Part shown: piece after piece, positions 18,855 through 27,400 of the stretch | How the letters are laid out: every line of letters starts with the position of its first letter | Position numbering within the stretch: the stretch's first letter is position 1 | NCBI RefSeq assembly: GCF_036985505.1 | Contig: NZ_BTGQ01000001.1 | Span: forward strand, 1 to 64,000 | Source: Croceitalea sp947503285 | Lineage (GTDB): Bacteria; Bacteroidota; Bacteroidia; Flavobacteriales; Flavobacteriaceae | Length of the DNA stretch: 64,000 nucleotides | Reading direction: 5' to 3' | Made by a program: the position numbers and the translations under genes | The notes under the pieces: generated by a model | Told to the model about the DNA's origin: nothing | Databases searched by the model: none | The model's input: the letters and a program-made list of their open reading frames with translations, nothing else

Positions 18855-19973
18855 TTATCCAATTTTAAGTTGCGACCATACTAAGGGATGTTCACTTGCC
18901 ATATGCGTTTCGTTCTTAATGCTTTTGAGCATTTCCCATTGTGGACGTTTTTTAAACCAAATCCCTTTTCGAATCAATCCACTATTTTTCACGACTTTGT
19001 ATAATTTGGATGAAAGCATCAAATAATCACGTTGCCTTATGTTCACGCCCATTTTGTAGGCTCCTAAACGGAAATATTTGGAGTCCTTTCCCTTATCCAA
19101 ATCCACCTCAAACGTGTGGTGTTTTGAAACATCTTTTAAATCAGTCCCTTCTATTATGGACGAGAGCGACTTACTATATGAAGGTGCATTTAAGGTGCCC
19201 ATAACGGCAACTAAATCATTGGATTCATCCAGTGTTTGATACACCTCTGCCATCCTTTTGGATTGGACTTCGATCTTGGCATTGGATTTTGCAGGGTTCT
19301 CCGTATCATCTAAAAAACAAGTTGATAAGACGGTAATGGTTGTCCCATTTGGTGTACTGATCTTATATTCCTGTAAATCCATATCAAAAATGGGATTGCC
19401 ATTTTTATCAAAGTCATTGACGTGTGATTTCATTGACTTTACGTTGTAACCCTTTTTGATCAGTACGCCGATGCCCCTACCATACACATCGTTGGTCTCC
19501 AAATACAGTATATGGGTATAGGTATTCGACAAGAAATAGGTATTAAATTCCAATAAGGAAGCCCTATCCTCAACTTCCAGTAAAATGAGTACATCCGCTG
19601 ATGCTTCTTTGATGATTTTGGCCTTATTCTCAATAGCCGTATCATTAATTGGATTGGAGTTTAATTTTACCCAACCGTTCCAATCCGTTAAATGTGTTGC
19701 CTTATAGGTATTTGCCGCCACGCTCTTCTTCAAAAACAATTGTCCCGTTTTGTACATCATTGTGAGATATGGACTGTGTTGTGAATCTTCAAAACCCAAG
19801 AGTTGCGATAGTGCACGCATGCGATTGAATTCTTCGTTTGTTCGCAGACCACCTTTTAACATCAAGTCTTCAAACTCCTCAACCCACAGCTCAAGGTTAT
19901 TTTCTCGGTACTTTTTTATCAAGACCCTGTCTCGAAAAAAAATGTTCTGAATATTATATGTAGCGATTATCAT
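18855..19973 (-). CDS. Endonuclease/exonuclease/phosphatase-fold protein with an altered catalytic motif
   Basis: 372 residues. The fold is suggested by ATYNIQN at the start, VLILLEVEDR (the metal-binding Glu position), GRGIGVLIKKGY, VMGTLNAPSYS and ASEHPLVWSQLK at the end. Members cut nucleic acids or phosphoesters. Two usual catalytic words are changed: the GDFN-type motif reads GTLN, losing the Asp, and the final SDH reads SEH. Activity could therefore be reduced or specialised. The start overlaps the end of the HTH gene upstream by 20 bases, and the ORF6N gene follows after two bases. This looks like a three-gene cargo or regulatory unit inside the element. A role in defence or DNA processing is possible but not shown. 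Confidence 0.7.
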   Translation of the reverse strand: MIIATYNIQNIFFRDRVLIKKYRENNLELWVEEFEDLMLKGGLRTNEEFNRMRALSQLLGFEDSQHSPYLTMMYKTGQLFLKKSVAANTYKATHLTDWNGWVKLNSNPINDTAIENKAKIIKEASADVLILLEVEDRASLLEFNTYFLSNTYTHILYLETNDVYGRGIGVLIKKGYNVKSMKSHVNDFDKNGNPIFDMDLQEYKISTPNGTTITVLSTCFLDDTENPAKSNAKIEVQSKRMAEVYQTLDESNDLVAVMGTLNAPSYSKSLSSIIEGTDLKDVSKHHTFEVDLDKGKDSKYFRLGAYKMGVNIRQRDYLMLSSKLYKVVKNSGLIRKGIWFKKRPQWEMLKSIKNETHMASEHPLVWSQLKIG

Positions 19974-20256
19974 TTCGGTTTTTTAAAAAGAAATTCTTGT
20001 TGTTTTTTAAGATTTCATCAATTTCTTCTTCGTCATAATAAATGATACCTCCCAATTTGGAAAAAGGTATGGTTTCATTGATTCGAAAGTTCTGTAATGT
20101 ACCTGGGCTAATGCCCAATTTCTTCATTACGATATTGGACTTTATCCATTTATCAATGGTTATCCTATCATAATTGCTCAAGAGTTCCTTAATTTCTGAT
20201 ATGAGTTCTTCCTTGAACTCCTTTAAATCATCGGAGGTAATAATGTTTGCTGGCAT
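19954..20256 (-). CDS. Helix-turn-helix protein, excisionase-like
   Basis: 100 residues. After a coiled N-terminal part (DLKEFKEELISEIKELL), residues 45-85 have the pattern of the excisionase/MerR-like domain common in Bacteroidota mobile elements: VMKKLGISPGTLQNFR, then a wing reading FSKLGGIIYYDEEEIDEIL. Such proteins act as excisionases or regulators for conjugative transposons. The gene lies beside rteC and overlaps the endonuclease-fold gene by 20 bases. No integrase is encoded nearby for it to work with. Confidence 0.8.
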   Translation of the reverse strand: MPANIITSDDLKEFKEELISEIKELLSNYDRITIDKWIKSNIVMKKLGISPGTLQNFRINETIPFSKLGGIIYYDEEEIDEILKNNKNFFLKNRNDNRYI

Positions 20257-20421
20257 AACCGCTCTTTTTAAGGAGTTGGGCCCAAAATATTATTTAAACC
20301 CAATTCATATTGTTTGACATTCTTTCTACAAACTTGAATAGTTTTTTAGAAAAAAAATCACCAGTTTCACCCAAGTAGGGTGAAATTTTAACATTAATGC
20401 AGCACTGAAATAAGGGAATAA

Positions 20422-21249
20422 TTACTGATCCCCTTTATCCAAATTCGAAAGAAGGCCAACAGTCAAATCGTCCAAGAATTTGGTACGGCTTTTTTTCCTG
20501 ATACGTATCTCACTATAATTTTGATATGGATCTCCACTCTTGAAATGGAAGGCAAGTTCCAAGGTTTTGATGATTTCACTAATACTGACCTTACCATTGT
20601 TTATGGCTCGACTACTCTTTAGGGCATAGGCAAGTTCCGTCATATCCGTTTTACTAGCGGTCCAATTCAATTGGTTCGAAGGGATTGTTTTATGGCCATT
20701 TAGCCTACCTATATTCTTTAATCTATAATCTAGGTATGAAATCAACCTGCGATTGGCGTATAATTTGGCCAATAACAAATCATGCGAGGTACTGAACTCA
20801 GGATCTCTAAAGTAATACCTAGCATGGGTGATATTGAACTCGTCAAAAAACTCCTTGGTGAAATAGTGGGTGTCTAAATAGGTCTTCTCTTGATCGATAT
20901 ATTGTATGAAATCGAGATTACGGGAGAAAAACTCATTTAACTTTTTTAGCTTTCTATTGATATACTTTTTCTTGGAGGAATCACTTCCTTTAGGACAATG
21001 TATTTCAAGGGATTTGAGTTCAAAAAAATATACCAGATTGCTTAGAGGAACCTGTTTGACATACTTAAAAAAATGAATCTCTTCCTCAGGAGAATGGTAT
21101 TTGATTTTCGATATATGTCTTTTGAACTTAATCAATAAGTTTCGGCATAAAACAATAGATAAATCACTTTTTTTGACGATATCTTTAGTAATCGATTCGA
21201 TTCTTGCCAATTCTTCAGAAAGTTCTTGGGATAGTAGTTGTAATTCCAT
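20422..21249 (-). CDS. rteC: RteC family regulator
   Basis: 275 residues, largely alpha-helical, with features I associate with RteC: an N-terminal helical part, CPKGSDSSKKKYINRKLKKL near the middle, and a C-terminal wing-helix-like part ending in RTKFLDDLT. In the CTnDOT type of element, RteC activates the excision operon after tetracycline induction through RteA/RteB. Those two-component genes are not in this window, so the control logic must differ here. It is transcribed toward the HTH gene with a 165-base gap. Family confidence is good; functional details are inferred from the family. Confidence 0.85.
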   Translation of the reverse strand: MELQLLSQELSEELARIESITKDIVKKSDLSIVLCRNLLIKFKRHISKIKYHSPEEEIHFFKYVKQVPLSNLVYFFELKSLEIHCPKGSDSSKKKYINRKLKKLNEFFSRNLDFIQYIDQEKTYLDTHYFTKEFFDEFNITHARYYFRDPEFSTSHDLLLAKLYANRRLISYLDYRLKNIGRLNGHKTIPSNQLNWTASKTDMTELAYALKSSRAINNGKVSISEIIKTLELAFHFKSGDPYQNYSEIRIRKKSRTKFLDDLTVGLLSNLDKGDQ

Positions 21250-21633
21250 AAGCTGACCTTTGAGCGTTAGTAACCATTGTAGGTCAAAGCATTATTGAAT
21301 TGGGGCTATGCTTAATTAAAGGTCAGACCATATTAAAAATTAAGTGCAATTATTGTGCCTTAATTCTTGTTAATTATAAAAGCTATAACAATTGTTCGAG
21401 ATACAAAAGTGGTATTGGGTGTGAAGGCCTTTTCAATGAGTCATTATACCATTTTCACTAGAGAATTTGGGTTGTCTTAGATGAATACTTTTCGTATATT
21501 TATTGGGATTAACACAAGTTAACTCAAATAAAAAGGGAACAAATCGGGAACAGAAAAATTAAAAAATTGGAAAAGCCCCGATTTTAAAGGGATATAGCGA
21601 GAAGGTTGGCATTCTGTCATCCCGACCAGATAA

Positions 21634-21666
21634 TAAACCTCTGTTATTCAGGGGTTTATTTTTTTT
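21634..21666 (+). terminator. Rho-independent terminator candidate
   Basis: TAAACCTCTG pairs with CAGGGGTTTA across a five-base loop, with one G-T wobble pair, followed by eight T. It is the best terminator-like structure in the window, but no plus-strand gene lies just upstream. It may end a transcript from a lost gene or an RNA, or block read-through into the toxin locus. Confidence 0.6.
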
Positions 21667-21754
21667 GAAGGGTTTGTAAATCCTCTTTTCCTCATCCAAA
21701 AAAATAGCCCTAAAGGTCCAAAATAGACCAAATTGGACCAACTTAATACACGAA

Positions 21755-21775
21755 AGTTCGCAAATAGTTCGCAAA
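21755..21775. repeat. Two tandem copies of AGTTCGCAAA (11-base period)
   Basis: AGTTCGCAAA occurs at 21755-21764 and 21766-21775, one helical turn apart. Such spacing is seen in binding sites for recombinases or regulators. It lies in the edge region of the conjugative segment. No function is shown. Confidence 0.6.
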
Positions 21776-21960
21776 GATGCCCACTAGGGCATAACCATCC
21801 TCGACAAAGGTTTGATTTCAAAGTGCGTATTCCTTTAAAGCGATAGTCTGTCATTCCCTAAAAATAGACTGCTTAAGATTATCCTTATTTTTTATTTTTA
21901 ATAGTAAATATATTACAACATAATTGTCGAATTTCACAACAAAAATTAAGCCGTGAATCT

Positions 21961-24468
21961 TTGATTGGTTACTATAGCTTCTCAAAACTAGCGAAACTGA
22001 ATACTGACTGCAACAGGTTTTCTACTATAGTGCTCATTGCGTTCTTGTTTTTGAGTGGTGTTGCATTGTGCCAAAGTGTCAATTTTGAAAATGTAGGAAA
22101 GGAAAAATTGCTTCGCTATAACGGCGGTATTTCCGCGAATGGTGTTTTTTATGATGGTACGGCCAATAGACAGTCCTTTACCTATTTTCTCAATGGTAAT
22201 CTCAATTTTAATATTGCAGGATTATACAACATCCCATTGTCATTTACATATTCCAATCAGGATTTTAATTTTGCCAATCCCTTTAAATTCAATCGATTGA
22301 GCCTTAATCCTTCTTATAAATGGATTGCTGCCCATATCGGTGATGTCAATATGACTTTTTCACCTTATACCCTTGCAGGGCATCAATTTACCGGTGCAGG
22401 GGTTGACCTTACCCCAGAAGGCCCTTTTCAGATAAGCGCCATGTACGGACGATTGCTTAGGGCAACGGAATTCAATACCGAAATGCCTGAGGCTATGGCT
22501 GCTTATAGACGGATAGGTTACGGGTTGAAAACGTCATATGCGTTCGAAAAATTTAGATTGGGGCTTATTCTTTTCAAAGCTACGGATGATGAGGGATCCC
22601 TTGAAAACCCTATTCCAATTGCTGCCAATATTACCCCTAATGACAATGCCGTGGTATCTCTTGAAACCGAATTTACCCTATTCGATAAGGCAAGGTTTCG
22701 TGTGGAGTATGCCATTTCGGGCATAACCGAAGATACCGGGCTGAATGACCCTAGATCAGAAAATGGCTTACTCAATTTTTTATTGGACGAAAATATAACG
22801 ACCAATTATTTCAATGCTTTTAATGCCTCGTTGAGCTATCCTGCTGGCAATGGGGTATTGGGCGTGGCCTATGAGCGCATAGATCCCGATTACAGAACTT
22901 TAGGGGCTTATTTTTTCAATAATGATTTTGAGAATATTACCGTCAATGCAAGCCAAAACATTTTTGATAATAAATTAAATGTTTCCGTAAATGCCGGTTT
23001 ACAGCAAGACAACCTTGATGATACAAAATCATCCGAATTACAAAGGGTAGTTAGTTCGATAAATCTGAATTACACGGCTTCAGAACGTTTGGGTATCAAT
23101 GGGTCTTATTCGAATTTCCAATCCTTTACAAACATCCAAGATCAATTCGATTTTATAAATCAAGTTGGGGCATTTGATAATGTGGACACCTTGAATTATC
23201 GGCAAATATCACAAAATGCCAATCTGGGGATCAATTACATCACCAAACGATCTGAAACAAAACAACAGACGGCCAACCTTAATATCATCTATCAGAACTC
23301 CAATAACCAGCAACAAGGCGAGACCATCGAAGGTGGTCTAAGTAATTTTTATAATGGTATTGCCTCTTATACCTGGAACTACCCAAAAGAGGCATTGAAT
23401 ATCTCACTGGCAGGGAATGCTTCTCTGAATGAAACCGGAATGGAAGATTCGAACCTTATTCTAGGACCTACATTATCCATTGGGAAACAGTTTTTTGATA
23501 AGACTTTACGAACGAACTTCTCAAGCTCGTACAATACCTCATTCAATAATGCAGAGCAGCAAAGCAGTGTGTATAATTTTAGATTGGGGGCGAGTTACAC
23601 CCTGTTTGAACAACATAACCTAAACCTCAATGTACTCTCCCTTTTCAGAAATGCACAGACTGGTAGTAATAGGGATTTTACTATGACCTTTGGATACAGC
23701 TATAGTTTTGATAATTTCAAGCTCAGGCTTAAGGGAAGGGAAAAAACCCTTGGGCAGAACAAGAATATTTTGGCATTTAGACACAGGGGGGTTACGTATA
23801 GGGGAACAATAACGGATATTAATACACAATTGACCAATGTATATAGCAGCCCAAAATTCAGAAATATACCTTCATTCAAAAAAGATGAACTAAAAATAGA
23901 CCTCGCCACGGTCAAACACCAAAAACGTAAGACTGTTTACGAAGAGCGGGCCATAACATTTTTAGACAATCTTTATAGCTATGGTGATTTCTTAAAGCTT
24001 TATGATGAGATCCTTTACGAGGTCGTAGAAAAAATCAGGGGTGATATGAGTGGGATCGATATCGTTCTAGAAGGGCTATTCGTAAGTAAGAAAACCGAGC
24101 TTGACGAACATCCATTTCATAATAAACCGTTGGAAGAATATACCGAACAGGATAAGGAAACACAAAACGGCTATGAGAAATTGAAAGAAGACGTAGAACA
24201 ACGGCTACGGAAATTAGTCGGACATCGGTGGATGCAAAAACAATTTGAAAACTATGTAGAATTAGCTGATATTCAGAATGCTAAGGGCTATTTATCCGAT
24301 TTTAAAAGAAATACATCGATGGAATTGTACCAGACGTATGAAAAAAACAAGGATATCGATGAATTAAAACTACTTTTAGAAATACAGTTCATCGATTATC
24401 ATTACAAATTGTCCACCGATTTAGTGGATCCTGATACCTTTGAACTTAGGTACATAAACAAGAACTAA
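21961..24468 (+). CDS. Outer-membrane beta-barrel-like protein with C-terminal helical domain, first gene of the toxin locus
   Basis: 835 residues. The frame begins at a TTG; the first in-frame ATG is far inside, and the hydrophobic segment STIVLIAFLFLSGVALCQS right after it is a good signal peptide, so TTG (or another non-ATG codon) is the likely start. Residues about 35-620 are a long series of alternating beta-strands ending in aromatic and polar residues (FNFANPFKFNRLSLNPSYKW, GVLGVAYERIDPDYRTLG), as in an outer-membrane barrel. The last 210 residues are charged and helical (KKTVYEERAITFLDNLYSYG), unlike a barrel, and may face the periplasm. It is followed after nine bases by the TANFOR toxin gene, so it is a good candidate for the outer-membrane anchor or pore of that system. 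I know no named family for it. Confidence 0.75.
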   Translation: MIGYYSFSKLAKLNTDCNRFSTIVLIAFLFLSGVALCQSVNFENVGKEKLLRYNGGISANGVFYDGTANRQSFTYFLNGNLNFNIAGLYNIPLSFTYSNQDFNFANPFKFNRLSLNPSYKWIAAHIGDVNMTFSPYTLAGHQFTGAGVDLTPEGPFQISAMYGRLLRATEFNTEMPEAMAAYRRIGYGLKTSYAFEKFRLGLILFKATDDEGSLENPIPIAANITPNDNAVVSLETEFTLFDKARFRVEYAISGITEDTGLNDPRSENGLLNFLLDENITTNYFNAFNASLSYPAGNGVLGVAYERIDPDYRTLGAYFFNNDFENITVNASQNIFDNKLNVSVNAGLQQDNLDDTKSSELQRVVSSINLNYTASERLGINGSYSNFQSFTNIQDQFDFINQVGAFDNVDTLNYRQISQNANLGINYITKRSETKQQTANLNIIYQNSNNQQQGETIEGGLSNFYNGIASYTWNYPKEALNISLAGNASLNETGMEDSNLILGPTLSIGKQFFDKTLRTNFSSSYNTSFNNAEQQSSVYNFRLGASYTLFEQHNLNLNVLSLFRNAQTGSNRDFTMTFGYSYSFDNFKLRLKGREKTLGQNKNILAFRHRGVTYRGTITDINTQLTNVYSSPKFRNIPSFKKDELKIDLATVKHQKRKTVYEERAITFLDNLYSYGDFLKLYDEILYEVVEKIRGDMSGIDIVLEGLFVSKKTELDEHPFHNKPLEEYTEQDKETQNGYEKLKEDVEQRLRKLVGHRWMQKQFENYVELADIQNAKGYLSDFKRNTSMELYQTYEKNKDIDELKLLLEIQFIDYHYKLSTDLVDPDTFELRYINKN

Positions 24469-24477
24469 TTCAACCCA

Positions 24478-27400
24478 ATGAAAAGACCCTCACTCTTGTT
24501 CATAATTCTTGTGCTGTTTTTTATACAGATAGCTACCGTTTTCGGACAGTCTTTTCCTGTTCAAATTGTACCACAGGCCATTCCCCCAACTCCCGTATAT
24601 TTTTCAAGTTATGCGAACGAGACTGCTATTAATGGTCCGCTTCGCGTTCAAATCACCTTAAATGATTTGACCATACAAAATAGGGGGATTCGTTTACGTG
24701 CCTCTTTCGAAGGAAACGGTATTTCTTTTCAAAGCAATGAAATTGTCAATGGTGCGGCACCCTTATTCTTAGAGGGGGGGCTACCCTTGGTTTTGAACAA
24801 TATCGATCTTGCGCCTTATTTTCGATTTGAGAACATTACCGGTATTTCCCCAAATGTTTATGGACAACCTATACCTGAGGGTACCTATCAATTTTGTTTT
24901 GAGGTCTTTGATGTTTTGACGGGCAACCGTCTAAGTAACAGGTCTTGCGTAAATACGGTTGTTTTTCAGAACGACCCCCCTATATTGGTTAGCCCCCAGA
25001 ACAGAACGATCGTTGAGCAGGTCAATCCCCAGAATATTGTCTTTCAATGGACTCCAAGGCATATCAACGTATCCAATGTGGAATATGAATTGAGTATTGT
25101 CGAGATATGGGATAATCAGGTGGACCATCAGGCCGCTTTTCTAAGCAGTCCACCATTTTTTACCATGGTTACCACGGCCACGACTTATGTTTATGGGCCC
25201 TCAGATCCATTACTGTTACCTGATAAAAACTACGCATGGCGCGTTCAGGTCAGGGCAGTGCAGGGTGCCGAAGAAATTGGGGTCTTTAATAACCAAGGCT
25301 TCAGTGAGATTTATGTGTTCGGTAGCACTACACGCTGCGAATTACCTTCCACGGTAACCGATGAAGTCAAGGGAGCTACCAATGCCAATATTTTATGGAC
25401 GGACTTTTCGCAAGACCCTGCGGAATATAGTATACGATACCGTCAAAAAGATAGCGGTGGGGAATGGTTTTATTCCAAGACCACGGCAGAAATGATTACG
25501 TTATGGGATTTAAAACCGGGTACGGAATATGAATACCAGTTATCTAAAAAATGTGTGCTCTCAGAAAGTGAATATTCAAGAATACAAACGTTCAGAACCA
25601 ACCTTTTTGACGATGATGACAGTGCCTATGAATGCGGTATAGCCCCAAATATCGATGTTAGTAACCAAGTACCTTTGGAAAGCTTGGAAGTGGATGAAAA
25701 ATTTACCGCTGGGGATTTCCCTGTCACCGTACTAGAGGTTAATGGGGGTAACGGCTATTTCAATGGTAAAGGCTACGTCACGATTCCATATCTAAAGAGC
25801 ATCAAGGTCGCGGTCGAGTTTACCAATATCTTCATCAACCAAAATAAAGAACTGGCCCAAGGCAATGTAGTTACTGTGTACGATCCCAACTTAGGGGGCA
25901 TTATAGATCCATGGGATTTTGTGGATGACGTTGGGGACATTTTTAACGGAGGGGACCATACCCCTTTAGACCCCGTTGATTTTGATATTGATACGGTTGA
26001 GATTCGAGATGGGGAAATTGTCGTTTCAGGAACCGATGAAAATGGGAATCCAGTTGAGGAGACCTTTCCTTATGATGAAGGGGACACCTACACCATCACC
26101 GGGAATAATACGGTTTATAGTATTGATGAGAACGGTAACGTAAACGAACTGGGCCCGACCGCCGAAGGCGGTTCGGCCAATTCTGCCAATACGGTTGGTG
26201 TGCAAGAGGGGGGTGATGGCACGGTGAACAGCCCATCGGTAATAAGCATTGACGACTCTAAGGTCACTTTTTCCTATAGTAAGGATTCTGCTTCCGACTA
26301 TGGATGGGATATAGTGGACAATTCTTATGAAGAGAACAATTACCCCGGTGTTTCCTTAGAGAACGGTGGTACCTTTTACCCGGTGCACAAAGCCGTAAAA
26401 AATGGGACCTCGGATAGTTTTTATGTGGATGTCAATTTCAAGGATGCAACCCTATCTTTAGAGCAGCTTGTTTTTAAGACCATTGGCGGGCTCGCTTTGG
26501 AAACCGAAACGGTCTCCGGCAATAGCAACAGGGTTAAGGTCACCGTAAAGGGAAATGGAGGGTATCGCAATGAGGAAGCGATTATCACCCTAAAAGATGG
26601 TGAGGACAAACAAGTGGTGGTATCCAGTTTCTTTATCCATCATCTTCGCCCGTTGGCTCAAGCTAACATCACCTTGGTGCCGGTAAATGGAGCTGCTATC
26701 CAGGGAATAAAAGCCCAGGTGGCCCAAAAATTCAATGAAGGAGGAGGCCAATTGAACGTTATCGATGGTAGTACTTACACAGGTAATACCTCAGAACTGC
26801 GCTATACGGAGAGTGGTTTGCTTACGAGACATCCCCAAAGTTTTATTGATTTCTACCAAGACTTTAAGGCGAATTCGGGCCAATATAATAACAACTCGTA
26901 TTATGTTTTTGTGTTCGATGATGATGTACAACCTGGCAATATTGCGGGCTTTATGCCCAGAAATTCCCAGTTTGGTTTTGTTTTTCCGATAAACCTGAAT
27001 ACCACTAAACAAGAAAGCAAGCGTACTGTGGCCGATTTGGTTGCCCATGAGGTAGGTCATGGCGTTTTCGCGTTAAGTCATCCTTTTGAACAGGGTAGTT
27101 CTGGGCTGGGGACCAATTGGTTGATGGATTATGGCGATGGCAATGAACTCGCCATACGCGATTGGGAGGCTATGGGCTTTGATGGACTTCGAATCAATGT
27201 GTTTGATGATGATGGGGAAGGGGCTTTGACCAATAGTAGTTTAAAAATTTGGCAAGTATTGAATCATATTCAATCGGCATATTCCAATGAAAGAACTCCT
27301 TTGGCTTGGAAAAATTTGGTAAATAAAAAATGCACACATGAGAGACACTTTTATCCTATTGACTGTAGGTTAACAAAAAGCTATTCCCTGACTTCAGACT

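Larger units (their letters stand above)
21250..21960. other. Non-coding stretch at the right edge of the conjugative segment
   Basis: About 710 bases without a convincing gene; the short frames on the minus strand show no family or coding signals. It holds the RteC promoter side, a stem-loop with a T run at 21634-21666, a two-copy 10-base repeat at 21755-21775, and an imperfect inverted repeat GGTTGG...CCGACC near 21604-21627. As the junction between the element and the barrel gene it is a candidate attachment-site region, but no matching copy was found at the left edge near 9.6-10.0 kb. No tRNA cloverleaf could be folded by eye. Confidence 0.5.

Noticed and set aside
21590..21640. tRNA-like 3' end near GGTTGGCATTCTGTCATCCCGACCA
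   Set aside because: The T-arm loop and the other cloverleaf arms do not fold; treated as a possible edge element only.
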